Shown: positions 25,732-34,133 of the stretch, piece after piece
Numbering within the stretch: position 1 is the first letter of the stretch
Layout of the letters: every line of letters starts with the position of its first letter
Assembly: GCA_963844625.1 (NCBI GenBank)
Contig: CAWJPF010000026.1
Coordinates: 291,126 to 355,125 of the forward strand
DNA length: 64,000 bases
Direction of reading: 5' to 3'
From: Palsa-504 sp963844625
GTDB taxonomy: Bacteria > Actinomycetota > Actinomycetes > Streptosporangiales > Streptosporangiaceae
The notes under the pieces: generated by a model
What the model was told of the DNA's origin: nothing
Databases searched by the model: none
Seen by the model: only the letters and a program-made list of their open reading frames with translations
Made by a program: the position numbers and the translations under genes

Positions 25732-26934
25732 ATGGGACGCCTCGCCCAGACCGAAGGCCTGACCGAGTTCGAGCAGGACATCCTCGCCACGGTGCGAGAT
25801 TTCACCGCCAAGGAGATCATCCCGGTCGCGACGGAGCTGGAGCACCGGGACGAGTATCCCGTCCAGATCGTCGCGGGGCTGACCAAGCTCGGCCTGTTCG
25901 GGCTGACCATCCCCGAGGAGTACGGCGGCCTGGGCGCCTCGCTGCTCATCTACGCCCTGGCGGTGGAGGAGATCGCCCGCGGCTGGATGTCGGTGTCGGG
26001 CATCATCAATACCCACTTCATCGTGGCTCACATGATCGCCCGACACGGCACCGCCGAGCAGAAGGACTACTTCCTGCCCAAGATGGCGGCCGGCGAGGTC
26101 CGCGGCGCCTTTTCCATGTCCGAGCCCGACCTGGGCTCGGACGTCGCGGCGATCCGCACTCAGGCGGTGCGCGACGGCCAGGACTACGTGATCAGCGGCC
26201 AGAAGATGTGGCTGACCAATGGCGGCACGTCCAACCTGGTGGCGGTGCTCTGCCGGACCGACGACGGGCACGATGCTCCGCACCGGAACATGACCACGTT
26301 CCTGATCGAGAAGGAGCCGGGTTTCGGGCCCAACCCGGCGGTGCCGGGCCTGACCGTGCCGGGCAAGATCGAGAAGATGGGCTACAAGGGCGTCGACACC
26401 ACCGAGCTGATCCTTCAAGACGTCCGCATTCCCGCCGCCCGGGTGCTCGGCGGCCGCACCGGCCAGGGCTTCTACCAGATGATGGACGGCGTCGAGGTCG
26501 GCCGGGTCAACGTCGCCGCCCGCGGCTGCGGGATCGCCCTGCGCGCCTTTGAGCTGGCCATCGACTATGCCCAGCGGCGGCACACCTTCGGCCAGCCGAT
26601 CGCCCAGCACCAGGCAATCCAGTTCAAGCTGGCCGAGATGGCGACCAAGGTCGAGGCGGCCCACCAGATGATGGTGATGGCGGCCCGCAGGAAAGACTCC
26701 GGCCACCGCAACGACCTGGAGGCCGGGATGGCCAAGTACCTCGCGTCCGAGTACGGCAAGGAGGTCGTGGAAGACTCCTTCCGCATCCACGGCGGCTACG
26801 GTTTCTCCAAGGAGTACGAGATCGAGCGCCTGTACCGGGAAGCGCCGATGCTGCTCATCGGCGAAGGCACCGCGGAGATCCAGAAGATGATCATCGGACG
26901 CCGCCTGCTCGAGGAGTACCAGATCACCGGCTAG
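25732..26934 (+). CDS. mcd: Acyl-CoA dehydrogenase, probable (2S)-methylsuccinyl-CoA dehydrogenase
   Basis: 400 aa with a standard acyl-CoA dehydrogenase fold: IPEEYGGLGASLLIYALAVE, then AFSMSEPDLGSDVAAIRT (FAD/substrate-binding), then RRHTFGQPIAQHQAIQFKLA, and EIERLYREAPMLLIGEGTAE near the end. Operon position and the pathway step left to fill imply oxidation of methylsuccinyl-CoA to mesaconyl-CoA. Proteobacterial Mcd is longer (about 550 aa), so substrate is inferred from context. ATG after AAGGAG. Its stop lies 7 bp from the convergent aroE stop, with no obvious terminator between. Confidence 0.92.
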   Translation: MGRLAQTEGLTEFEQDILATVRDFTAKEIIPVATELEHRDEYPVQIVAGLTKLGLFGLTIPEEYGGLGASLLIYALAVEEIARGWMSVSGIINTHFIVAHMIARHGTAEQKDYFLPKMAAGEVRGAFSMSEPDLGSDVAAIRTQAVRDGQDYVISGQKMWLTNGGTSNLVAVLCRTDDGHDAPHRNMTTFLIEKEPGFGPNPAVPGLTVPGKIEKMGYKGVDTTELILQDVRIPAARVLGGRTGQGFYQMMDGVEVGRVNVAARGCGIALRAFELAIDYAQRRHTFGQPIAQHQAIQFKLAEMATKVEAAHQMMVMAARRKDSGHRNDLEAGMAKYLASEYGKEVVEDSFRIHGGYGFSKEYEIERLYREAPMLLIGEGTAEIQKMIIGRRLLEEYQITG

Positions 26935-26941
26935 CCCGAAG

Positions 26942-27901
26942 TTACTTAGTGCCGCCACGCCAACATGGCCGCTGCGCTGGATCTTCTCGCGAACCCGGGC
27001 GGTAATGACGCTGGGCAGACCGGTAGCTTGCTGGTTCAGCACCGCCTGCCGCCACCGCGGTGACCAGGGCGGTGCGCATCGCTTCCACCGGGCCGGGTTG
27101 ACCGGTTATCAGCTCTACCTGCGCAACTGCCTGGTACAGCAGCACGGTGAGACCACTGACCACCGGGCAGCCGGCCGCCAGGGCTGACCCGGCGAAGGAC
27201 GTCGGCCACGGCGCGTACACCACGTCGAGGACCGTGGTGTCAGGTTTCCAGCGGGTAGCGCTCAGCGAGTCGGCTGCGCCGCCCGGGAGCGTGGAGATGA
27301 CCAGATCGGCGGGGGGCAGTGGTTCGGTGAACAGGCCGCCGGAGATCGTCGGCTGCATCCCGAGTCGCTCGGCGGTCCCGCGCAGCTCACCGGTACGGGC
27401 CAGATTGCGTACCAGGACAATCGGTGACTGGTTGCCTAGCTCGCGTACCGCGGCGAGGGCACTTTGCGCCGTGCCGCCCGCACCGAGTATGACCGCCTGC
27501 TCGATCCGCGTCAGCCCGGCTTCCTTCAGCGCCGCCACGATGCCGGTGACGTCAGTGTTGTGCGCCTGCCTGCCTCCGGCCGGGCCGCCCAAGGGAAACA
27601 CCAGGGTGTTAGCGGCCCCTACCCCCTGGGCCAGCGGCGATATCTCATCGGCGACAGTCAGCGCCACGCGCTTGAGCGGCATCGTCAGCGACAGGCCGGC
27701 CCACTCGGGACCCATTTCGCCCACCAGGCGCGGCAGGCCCGGCTCGTCACAGTCGATCTTGCCGTAGTCCCAGCCATGCAGGTCAAGTGCCTGGTAAGCC
27801 GCCCAATGCAGCACGGGGGAGAGCGAGTGCTCGACGGGGGAGCCGAGCACGGCCGCCCGCCGTATCGTCCGGTCAACCGCGGTCGTGGCGTCCACGTTCA
27901 T
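26942..27901 (-). CDS. aroE: Shikimate dehydrogenase
   Basis: 319 aa. AVLGSPVEHSLSPVLHWAAY holds the shikimate-binding SxS; LSLTMPLKR holds the catalytic Lys; AHNTDVTG the catalytic Asp; VILGAGGTAQSALAA the NADP-binding loop; and VSGLTVLLYQAVAQVELITG the C-terminal helix. It reduces 3-dehydroshikimate to shikimate in aromatic amino-acid synthesis. The family normally ends soon after the last helix; here about 30 extra residues (EPASYRSAQRHYRPGSRED and on) suggest a shifted or extended 3' end. It is convergent with the ethylmalonyl-CoA operon and not with other aro genes. Quinate/shikimate paralogues cannot be excluded. Confidence 0.9.
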   Translation of the reverse strand: MNVDATTAVDRTIRRAAVLGSPVEHSLSPVLHWAAYQALDLHGWDYGKIDCDEPGLPRLVGEMGPEWAGLSLTMPLKRVALTVADEISPLAQGVGAANTLVFPLGGPAGGRQAHNTDVTGIVAALKEAGLTRIEQAVILGAGGTAQSALAAVRELGNQSPIVLVRNLARTGELRGTAERLGMQPTISGGLFTEPLPPADLVISTLPGGAADSLSATRWKPDTTVLDVVYAPWPTSFAGSALAAGCPVVSGLTVLLYQAVAQVELITGQPGPVEAMRTALVTAVAAGGAEPASYRSAQRHYRPGSREDPAQRPCWRGGTK

Positions 27902-28180
27902 TTACCAATCTCGAGATCTGACCCGGGGGGCGGGCAGGCCGGGCGTGCTGGTCGACGCGAGGTCTATCGCCCGGATCTTTTCGCATGAGTTTGTAGCAGG
28001 TTAGGGCGGACCGTGTCGATGATGCCAATCCACCGCGGGCAGTGTCCCATTACCCCAGATCCGGGACATCTTTGCCACGGAAGGCTCTCCGTCAGCCATG
28101 TCCGCAACCCTCAGGAGCTGCGAAAACGCAGATTCACGGAAAACCGCCGTAGGCCTGTTGCGTCGCGTGACTTATGAAGT
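27902..28180. other. Gene-free stretch upstream of the RHH regulator
   Basis: No gene seen between the aroE start and the ribbon-helix-helix gene. It should contain the divergent promoters of both; the palindrome at 28181-28198 marks the regulated one. Confidence 0.45.
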
Positions 28181-28198
28181 ACCATCCATGTGGATGGT
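28181..28198. promoter_or_regulatory. Perfect 18-bp operator-like palindrome upstream of the RHH gene
   Basis: ACCATCCA-TG-TGGATGGT is an exact inverted repeat (8-bp arms, 2-bp centre) ending 17 bp before the start codon of the CopG-type regulator. RHH proteins bind short symmetrical sites as dimers of dimers and commonly repress their own operon, so this is a strong candidate operator. Confidence 0.7.
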
Positions 28199-28215
28199 CA
28201 GGAGATGGTAGACGG

Positions 28216-28617
28216 ATGGCCAAGGGTGAGAACGAGAAGACCGAGAAGATAACTATCAACCTAGGACTGGTGGACCTCGGGCAGATCGATCTGCTGGTCC
28301 AGGAAGGTTTCTACGCCAACCGGACCGATTTCATCCGTACGGCCATCCGCAACCAACTCGCCACTCGGGGCGAGGCCCTCGACCAGACGGCGGCCCGACG
28401 CACTCTCACCCTGGGCAGCTGTCATTACACCCGTCGCGACCTGGAGGAAATCCGCGACGCGGGGCAGATGATCCATATCCGGGTGCTCGGGCTGGCAAGC
28501 ATCGCCGCCGATGTCACCCCCCAGCTGGCCCTGGCCACGATTGCCTCGGTGGAGGTGCTCGGCGCCTTCCGGGCCCCCACCGCAGTGAAGGCCGCCCTGG
28601 CGCCTCGCACCGCCTGA
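28216..28617 (+). CDS. CopG/ribbon-helix-helix regulator
   Basis: 133 aa from the ATG at 28216. The RHH segment is EKITINLGLVDLGQIDLLVQ followed by EGFYANRTDFIRTAIRNQLA (about residues 9-48), with the beta-strand ITINL and the two helices. The C-terminal 80 residues (HYTRRDLEEIRDAGQMIHIR, VLGLASIA, VEVLGAFRAP) form an effector or dimer region seen in a conserved family encoded beside PHB depolymerase-like esterases. It likely represses itself and the downstream esterase through the palindrome 17 bp upstream. A longer in-frame start at 28174 would read through the palindrome and was rejected. Confidence 0.88.
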   Translation: MAKGENEKTEKITINLGLVDLGQIDLLVQEGFYANRTDFIRTAIRNQLATRGEALDQTAARRTLTLGSCHYTRRDLEEIRDAGQMIHIRVLGLASIAADVTPQLALATIASVEVLGAFRAPTAVKAALAPRTA

Positions 28618-28718
28618 GCCGCTGTTGATCTCACAGCTGCCTGGACCGCCGGCCCCAAGCACGTACCGGCCGTCCTGCCAGGAGACCAGCGAAGACAACC
28701 ACCAGAAGGGACATCGCC

Positions 28719-29606
28719 ATGGACGCACGCCAGATGGCTGCGGTTGAGGCCTTCTCCTACACGAACGCGGCCGGCACCCGTGCCTACCGGCTCTACGTTC
28801 CCGCCGGCCACACCGGCGCCCCGCTGCCCCTGGTCGTGATGCTGCACGGCGGCACCCAAGACGCCGCGACCTTCGCCGCTGCCACCGCCATGAACGACCT
28901 CGCCGAGCGTCAGGCATTCCTGGTCGCCTACCCGGAACAGCCACCCTCGGCGAACCCGGGCAAGTACTGGAACTGGTTTGTCCCCGGTCACCAGCGCCGC
29001 GACGCCGGCGAGCCCTCGATCATCGCCGGGATCACCCGCCAGGTCACCGATCGCTACGGGGCAGACGCCACCCGGGTGTACGTCGCCGGGTTTTCCGCCG
29101 GGGGTGCGATGGCCGCGGTGATGGCCGCGGTCTACCCCGATCTCTACGCCGCCGTGGGCGTGCACTCCGGGCTGCCCTACGCCGCCGCCAGTGACGTGGC
29201 CTCCGCGTTCGCGGCGATGAAGCAGGGCCCGTTGCGGCTAGCCCGGCCCCCGGCCCGCCCCGTGCCGCTGATCGTCTTCCACGGTGACCGGGATGCCACC
29301 GTGGCCCCCGCCAACGCCGCCGGACTCATCGACCATGCCCTGCCGGCCAGCCCGGACCGCCGCCCGGGCACCGCGCCGTCCGCGGTGATCACTGGGCAGG
29401 TACCCGGCGGGCACGCCTACACCCGCGCCTGCTACCAAGACACCGCCGGCCCGGTGCTGGCCGAGCGCTGGACCATCCACCAGGGCAGGCATGCCTGGTC
29501 AGGTGGCATCCCGCACGGCTCTTACACCGACCCCCGAGGGCCGGACGCCAGCGCCGAGTTCATCCGTTTCTTCGGCCAGCACCCCGCCGTCCCGCCGTCC
29601 CTCTGA
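28719..29606 (+). CDS. PHB depolymerase family esterase
   Basis: 295 aa, alpha/beta hydrolase. HGGTQDAATFA supplies the oxyanion region, the lipase box is GFSAGGAMA with Ser126, the acid is in HGDRDATV (about Asp192) and the His is in QGRHAWSGG (His258). This is the type-1 catalytic domain of polyhydroxybutyrate depolymerases and feruloyl-esterase-like enzymes. No signal peptide is visible, so it is probably intracellular. It follows the RHH regulator by 101 bp in the same direction. Depolymerised 3-hydroxybutyrate yields crotonyl-CoA, the substrate of Ccr encoded 8 kb away, so a metabolic link is plausible. Confidence 0.9.
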   Translation: MDARQMAAVEAFSYTNAAGTRAYRLYVPAGHTGAPLPLVVMLHGGTQDAATFAAATAMNDLAERQAFLVAYPEQPPSANPGKYWNWFVPGHQRRDAGEPSIIAGITRQVTDRYGADATRVYVAGFSAGGAMAAVMAAVYPDLYAAVGVHSGLPYAAASDVASAFAAMKQGPLRLARPPARPVPLIVFHGDRDATVAPANAAGLIDHALPASPDRRPGTAPSAVITGQVPGGHAYTRACYQDTAGPVLAERWTIHQGRHAWSGGIPHGSYTDPRGPDASAEFIRFFGQHPAVPPSL

Positions 29607-29615
29607 CCGGAGCTG

Positions 29616-29645
29616 CCTCACAGCACCCGGCCTCACAGCACCCGG
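29616..29645. repeat. 15-bp tandem duplication at the 3' end of the DinB gene
   Basis: CCTCACAGCACCCGG occurs twice in tandem (29616-29630 and 29631-29645). The second copy contains the stop codon region of the minus-strand gene, and the first lies just past it, so the duplication did not change the protein. Confidence 0.7.
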
Positions 29646-30190
29646 CCGAGGAAGGCGGCAAGCTGATCGGCCTGCCCCGCCCCGGCCGGGGCATTACGGG
29701 CGGGTCCGAACAACGCCTGGCCGTCAGGCCCGCGGTAGGCGTCAGTGATCGCGAGCTTGGCCTGGCTGAGCAGTTCCGTGGCCAGCGCGGGATCCAGGTC
29801 GGTGTCGTAGCCGATGGCACGCGCGAGGTCCCAGCCGTGGGTGAACTGCTCCGTGGCCGCCATGCCAAGCACGACGGCGCCGGGGAACTCGCCGAACGGC
29901 AGCCGGACCGCCTGGCCGAGCACGCCGTCAGCTTCGAACACCGCGACCGCGATCCGGCTGCTTTCCTCGTACGCCGCGACAAAGTCCCCGGCCGTGTATT
30001 CCACGCCGGCGACATCGCCTTCGCCGGTGACGGTGCTGGCCCACCACCGGGTCGTGCCGACGAAATGATTGATCAGCGCGCGGACGTCCCACGACGCGCA
30101 TGGCGTTGGCGCATCCAGCTGGTCGGGCTCGACCTTCGCCAGGATGGCCAGGGTGCTCTGGAGGGCCCGGTTCAGGTCCGTCACTTGCAT
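29633..30190 (-). CDS. TIGR03086-type DinB/maleylpyruvate isomerase-like protein
   Basis: 185 aa. The N-terminal helix bundle has DAPTPCASWDVRALINHFVG (the metal-binding His in INH), and the middle has LGMAATEQFTHGWDLARAIG (second and third His positions, THGWDLA). This pattern defines the TIGR03086 / mycothiol-dependent-isomerase-like group, thought to bind a metal and in some cases mycothiol. The substrate is unknown. It is convergent with the esterase gene, 27 bp apart. Confidence 0.9.
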   Translation of the reverse strand: MQVTDLNRALQSTLAILAKVEPDQLDAPTPCASWDVRALINHFVGTTRWWASTVTGEGDVAGVEYTAGDFVAAYEESSRIAVAVFEADGVLGQAVRLPFGEFPGAVVLGMAATEQFTHGWDLARAIGYDTDLDPALATELLSQAKLAITDAYRGPDGQALFGPARNAPAGAGQADQLAAFLGRVL

Positions 30191-30314
30191 CGCTGCGATC
30201 CTCTCATCCGTGATACCTGCTCAACCAGGAAGACTCGACGGACCGGGAAAAGGAATCGCGCCCGGCCTAGAGGTTCACCTCGGCGCGGCCGACGGCACGG
30301 CGACCGCCCCGAGC

Positions 30315-30740
30315 TCAGCCGATCATGTTGAAGGCCGCGAGCACCTTGGCCGGCCGCAGCCGCACCACGTACTCGCCGGGCGCGGCGTTGCGCTTGCCGA
30401 ATTCCTCCGCGCGCGCCGGCCCCACGTACCGCGCCGCGATCGCGGTGGCGGTACGGAGCAGTTCCGCCGGATCCTGCGACAGCTCGGCCTCGCCCTGGAC
30501 CTGGACGAACCCGTACGGTGGCTCCTGCAGGTCGACGCACAGGCAGGTCCTCGGGTCCCGGGCCAGTGAGCGGCCCTTGGCGGTGTCCATGCCCGTGTTG
30601 AACACGATGCTGTCGCCTTCGATGATGAACCAGATGGGCGTGACCAGCGGCTGTCCGCTGGCGGCCAGGTAGCTCAGCTTGCCGGTGCGGGTGCCCTGCA
30701 GCAGGAAGTCCCGGACCTCGGAATCGTTAAGGGAAGCCAC
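30315..30740 (-). CDS. PPOX-class F420-dependent oxidoreductase-like protein
   Basis: 141 aa split-barrel flavin/F420-binding fold: GTRTGKLSYLAASGQPLVTP at about 16-35, IWFIIEGDSIVFNTG, KGRSLARDPRTCLCVD, and GFVQVQGEAELS. These are the conserved blocks of Rv1155-like PPOX-class enzymes. GTG start. Likely a cytoplasmic F420- or FMN-dependent reductase; substrate unknown. It lies 16 bp behind the stop of no other gene in frame, but the next upstream gene (30757-31449) runs the same way, so both may share a transcript. Confidence 0.88.
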   Translation of the reverse strand: MASLNDSEVRDFLLQGTRTGKLSYLAASGQPLVTPIWFIIEGDSIVFNTGMDTAKGRSLARDPRTCLCVDLQEPPYGFVQVQGEAELSQDPAELLRTATAIAARYVGPARAEEFGKRNAAPGEYVVRLRPAKVLAAFNMIG

Positions 30741-30756
30741 GTCGGCCAGCTTAGGC

Positions 30757-31449
30757 CTATGCGGATCCCGACGGCTGCGCGGGACCAGCCGGAGGGCCAG
30801 CCGCGGGGCCGAGCGAATTGCGGAAGCCGAACACCCGCCGTTCCCGCCGCAGCGCCGAGGCCACCACGCGGTCGCGCCAGGGCGTGCTGATCGCGGCCCG
30901 GTAGCCGGGTTCGGTCAGGACCTCGGGACCGGCCAGCTCGTGCAGGGACAGGAAATCGGGGCCGGGCGCGTCCATCCCGCGGGTGAGCCGGAACCGCCGG
31001 ATGCGTCGCCACCCGGGCACCTCGAGCAGCATCGGGATGTGCTCCTTGGTGTACCAGGCGGCCAGGTCGTCCTGCGCCTCCGCGGGCACCGAGAGAGCCA
31101 CCGCCAGCAGAACGGGCGCCGGCTCACCGGCGGCCGCCCCGTCCGCGCTGATCTGCTCGTAGACCCGGCGATCCAGGGTGGCCAGCCCGGCTCCGACGGA
31201 CTTGTCCCGGTCGCTCGCGTGCGCGCCGAGCGCGGTGTACTCGGGGCCGTCGAGGACGTCGGGGGAGTCGAGTTCATACAGCGCGAGCCACGGCGGCTTC
31301 GCCTCGTCAAGCGCGCCGTACCGGCAGGCGCGCAGGACGCCTGGCACGGTCAGCCGGGCCGGGCCGTGCTCGTGGTCGTACCAGTCATGGAATTCGGCCT
31401 CGGGCACGGTTCCCGGATCGGTGTACACGTAGAAAAGCCCGTTAGCCAT
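30757..31449 (-). CDS. Duplicated dimeric alpha/beta-barrel (EthD-like) protein
   Basis: 230 aa. Two ferredoxin-like alpha/beta repeats are visible: FYVYTDPGTVPEAEFHDWYD with HEHGPARLTVPGVLRA, and AVALSVPAEAQDDLAAWYTK with EHIPMLLEVPGWRRIRRFRL. The W-x-EH-x(P) pattern in each is typical of EthD/DUF4286-like domains. Such proteins act as cofactor-free oxygenases or cyclases, or degrade small aromatic or polyketide intermediates; the substrate is unknown. It is just upstream of, and co-directional with, the F420-type oxidoreductase. Confidence 0.75.
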   Translation of the reverse strand: MANGLFYVYTDPGTVPEAEFHDWYDHEHGPARLTVPGVLRACRYGALDEAKPPWLALYELDSPDVLDGPEYTALGAHASDRDKSVGAGLATLDRRVYEQISADGAAAGEPAPVLLAVALSVPAEAQDDLAAWYTKEHIPMLLEVPGWRRIRRFRLTRGMDAPGPDFLSLHELAGPEVLTEPGYRAAISTPWRDRVVASALRRERRVFGFRNSLGPAAGPPAGPAQPSGSA

Positions 31450-31555
31450 CGCGAGCGACCCCTCAGGTAGGCGACGAAAACGATCGTATGCCAGGCCTCC
31501 CGACGACAGCGGCCTCGCGACGCCAGCCCCAGGCGCCGCGAGGCCCGCGACAACT

Positions 31556-33157
31556 TCAGTCGACCGGTGCCGCCATCGGGTTCACGCCGGCCAGATCCTC
31601 CCGCTTGACCCTGATCGCGACCACGGTGATGATCAGCGCGAGCAGCGCGATCCCGGCCGAGACCAGGTATCCCTTGGCGAAGCCAACCGAGTACGCGTGG
31701 TCGGTGATCACCTTCTGCGCCGCGGCCTGCTGGGCCGCGGACAGGTGCGCCGTGGCGTGCTTCGCCGCCGCGGTCGCCGCCGCCACCTGCGTATGGATGC
31801 TGCTGGCCACCGCGCTCCACGCCACCGTGCCCAGGATCGCGAGCCCGATCGAGCCGCCGACCTGCTGGCCGGTATTCAGCAGCGAAGACGCCACGCCCGT
31901 GTCGTTGTTGGCCACCTTGACCAGCGCGACCAGCGACATCGGCACGAAGATCAGCCCCATGCCGAACGCGGTCACCAGCATGGGCCCGAGCAGCCCGGAG
32001 GCGTAGTGGCTGTGCTCGTTGATGCGGGACAGCCAGAACATCCCGCCGGTGGCGATCGCGCTGCCCGCCAGCAACAGCGGCCGGGCGCCGATCCGGGCCA
32101 CCAGCTGCGACGCCACCCCGGACGCCACCATGATCATCGTGACCATGGGCAGGTAGGCGATGCCGGTCTTCAGCGCGCTGTACCCCCACACCTCCTGCAC
32201 GAAGATGGTGAGGAAGAAGAACATGCCGAACAGGGCGGTGCCCACGCACAGGCTGATCAGGTAGGCGCCGGTCCGGTTGCGGCTGCGCAGCACCCGCATC
32301 GGCACCAGCGCGTGCTTGCTCCGGACCTCGATGAATCCGAACGCGACGAGCAGCACGACGGAGGCGACAAGCGACACGATCACCTTGGTGTCGCCCCAGT
32401 GCGAGACGCCGTTGGGCGTGGTCCCGGCGCTGGAAAGACCGTAGACGAGCAGGGCCAGGCCCAGGCTGCCGGTGATCGCACCGGGCAGGTCGAAGCGACC
32501 ACGGCGCCGCTCGGACTCGGGCAGCACGCGCGTCGCGAGGAACGCGACCAGCAGGCCGATCGGCACGTTGACCCAGAACACCCAGCGCCAGCTGAGGTAC
32601 TGCACCAGCAGCCCGCCGGCGATCAGGCCGACCGCGCCGCCGGCCACGCTCATGGCCGCGTATACGCCCATCGCCCGGTTGCGCGGCGGTCCCGCGGGGA
32701 AGGTGACCGCGATCAGCGCCAGCGCGGTGGGTGCCGCGAACGCGCCGCCGATGCCCTGCACGACGCGCGCGGTCAGCAGCCACGTCTGGCCGGTGGCGAA
32801 CCCGCCAAGCAGCGAGGCCGCCGTGAACAGCAAGATGCCGAAGATGAAGATCCGGCGGCGCCCCAGTAGGTCGCCGGATCTTCCGCCGAGCAGCAGCAGC
32901 CCGCCGAACGCCAGCGCGTACGCGTTGACGACCCACTCCAGGTTGGTGCCCGAGAAACCGAGCGCGGTCTGGATGTGCGGCAGGGCGACGTTGACGATGG
33001 TCGCGTCGAGGACGACCATGAGCTGCGCCGTCGCGATGACGGCTAGGGCTAGGCCCAGCCGCCGCGGCGGCGCTCCCGAGCTTGGCGCAACGCCGTTCGA
33101 CGCCGCCGCGGTACTGACCCCCGTTGCCGGACGGCCGGTGTCTGGTGAGGCGGACAA
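31556..33157 (-). CDS. MFS exporter, DHA2 / EmrB-QacA family (14 TM)
   Basis: 533 aa. TTG start at 33157 with AGGGAG. Helix 1 begins LALAVIATAQLMVVLDATIV, the hallmark D1-type motif of DHA2 drug:proton antiporters; LLGGRSGDLLGRRRIFIFGI is motif A; GIGGAFAAPTALALIAVTFP is motif C-like. About 14 membrane helices, with a cytoplasmic tail RVKREDLAGVNPMAAPVD. Exports drugs or metabolites using the proton gradient. It lies downstream of a MarR-family gene on the same strand with a 225-bp gap containing its own inverted repeat, so MarR control is likely. Confidence 0.93.
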   Translation of the reverse strand: MSASPDTGRPATGVSTAAASNGVAPSSGAPPRRLGLALAVIATAQLMVVLDATIVNVALPHIQTALGFSGTNLEWVVNAYALAFGGLLLLGGRSGDLLGRRRIFIFGILLFTAASLLGGFATGQTWLLTARVVQGIGGAFAAPTALALIAVTFPAGPPRNRAMGVYAAMSVAGGAVGLIAGGLLVQYLSWRWVFWVNVPIGLLVAFLATRVLPESERRRGRFDLPGAITGSLGLALLVYGLSSAGTTPNGVSHWGDTKVIVSLVASVVLLVAFGFIEVRSKHALVPMRVLRSRNRTGAYLISLCVGTALFGMFFFLTIFVQEVWGYSALKTGIAYLPMVTMIMVASGVASQLVARIGARPLLLAGSAIATGGMFWLSRINEHSHYASGLLGPMLVTAFGMGLIFVPMSLVALVKVANNDTGVASSLLNTGQQVGGSIGLAILGTVAWSAVASSIHTQVAAATAAAKHATAHLSAAQQAAAQKVITDHAYSVGFAKGYLVSAGIALLALIITVVAIRVKREDLAGVNPMAAPVD

Positions 33158-33340
33158 GACTATCTCCCTAAGATTGTGGGCGCAGTAAACCCTGGCCGTG
33201 ACCGGCTAGGTTGGCTGCGGTCGCGTGCTGCTTGCTTAAAGATCTTTTTTTGGCCCGAACGGGCATCGGTACCAGTGCCCCGTAACGTCTCTTCCTTCCC
33301 CGTATTGCCGTCCGCACTGGTGACGGCCCGGCAGCTAGCT

Positions 33341-33359
33341 ATTCATCGTTACGACGAAT
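33341..33359. promoter_or_regulatory. Inverted repeat between marR and the exporter
   Basis: ATTCATCGT-T-ACGACGAAT at 33341-33359 is a 9-bp-arm inverted repeat with one mismatch, located in the 225-bp gap between the MarR gene and the exporter. It may be an operator for a separate exporter promoter. Its sequence differs from the palindrome upstream of marR. Confidence 0.45.
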
Positions 33360-33382
33360 TAGCCGCCGCAGTTGTGACACCA

Positions 33383-33901
33383 TCACCTCCCACAGCGGGA
33401 TCTGAGCATCTTGCGCATCAGCCCGAGCAGGCACCGGCGCTCGGACGTGTCGAGCGTGGTACACCACGGCGCCCGGGCCATGAGCTCGGCGACTACCCGT
33501 TCTCTGACGGCCACGCCTTCCGGCGTGAGCACGATGTTCTTGCTGCGCCGGTCCCGCTGCGAGGGTTCCCGTCGCGCCAGCCCGTGCTTCTCCAGCGCAT
33601 CCGCGATCGTGGTGACGAAGGACGGGTCGCAGCCCATCCGCAGCCCGAGCTCCTTCATCGTCATAGGGGCCTCGAGCTTGAACAGGGCCATGGCGTCACT
33701 GCCGGTCAGCCCGGATTCCGTCGCGATACTCTGGCTGAGGTCGTGGGCGGCCTTGAGGATTTCGGTGAATACCTGGCTGATCTGCTGGTTCAGCTCATCG
33801 TCGGTCAGCGACCCGTCCTGCGGTGGCTCCAGGTTCAGCGGTACCAAGTGCGGTACCGGCCCAGCATCAATCACCGTCGTCGGGTTCAGCTGCTCGTCCA
33901 T
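33383..33901 (-). CDS. MarR-family transcriptional regulator
   Basis: 172 aa. The winged HTH runs TGSDAMALFKLEAPMTMKEL, GLRMGCDPSFVTTIADALEK, then the wing HGLARREPSQRDRRSKNIVL with the conserved DxR. A 45-residue N-terminal extension precedes the domain. It is encoded upstream of the DHA2 exporter in the same direction, the usual MarR-exporter arrangement in which a drug-like ligand lifts repression. Palindromes lie just ahead of its own start. Confidence 0.92.
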   Translation of the reverse strand: MDEQLNPTTVIDAGPVPHLVPLNLEPPQDGSLTDDELNQQISQVFTEILKAAHDLSQSIATESGLTGSDAMALFKLEAPMTMKELGLRMGCDPSFVTTIADALEKHGLARREPSQRDRRSKNIVLTPEGVAVRERVVAELMARAPWCTTLDTSERRCLLGLMRKMLRSRCGR

Positions 33902-33960
33902 GTGTGCTCACCTCCGTCCCCGTCTGCCCATGCTCAGGCTTTCAACCATTACCTGAGTCT

Positions 33961-33981
33961 CTCAACCATTGAGTAACTCAA
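33961..33981. promoter_or_regulatory. Overlapping palindromes in the marR promoter
   Basis: CTCAA-CCA-TTGAG (33961-33973) and TTGAG-TAA-CTCAA (33969-33981) share a half-site and form a three-half-site array about 60 bp upstream of the marR start. CAACCATT is also repeated just beside it. On the minus strand TATAGT follows at the site of a likely -10 box. MarR dimers typically bind such 5-bp inverted half-sites. Confidence 0.6.
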
Positions 33982-34133
33982 CTATATTTCCGCCGGCCGG
34001 GCCAGGCAAGTGAATATCGGGCGGAATCCCCGCGAACCTACGGCGATACAACTGCTGGCGCTGCCCCGCGTCTTTTATCGCTGGGTAGCTCACACTGGGC
34101 AGCAGGGGTAGTGCGAAAGGAAGGGTCGGCGCG

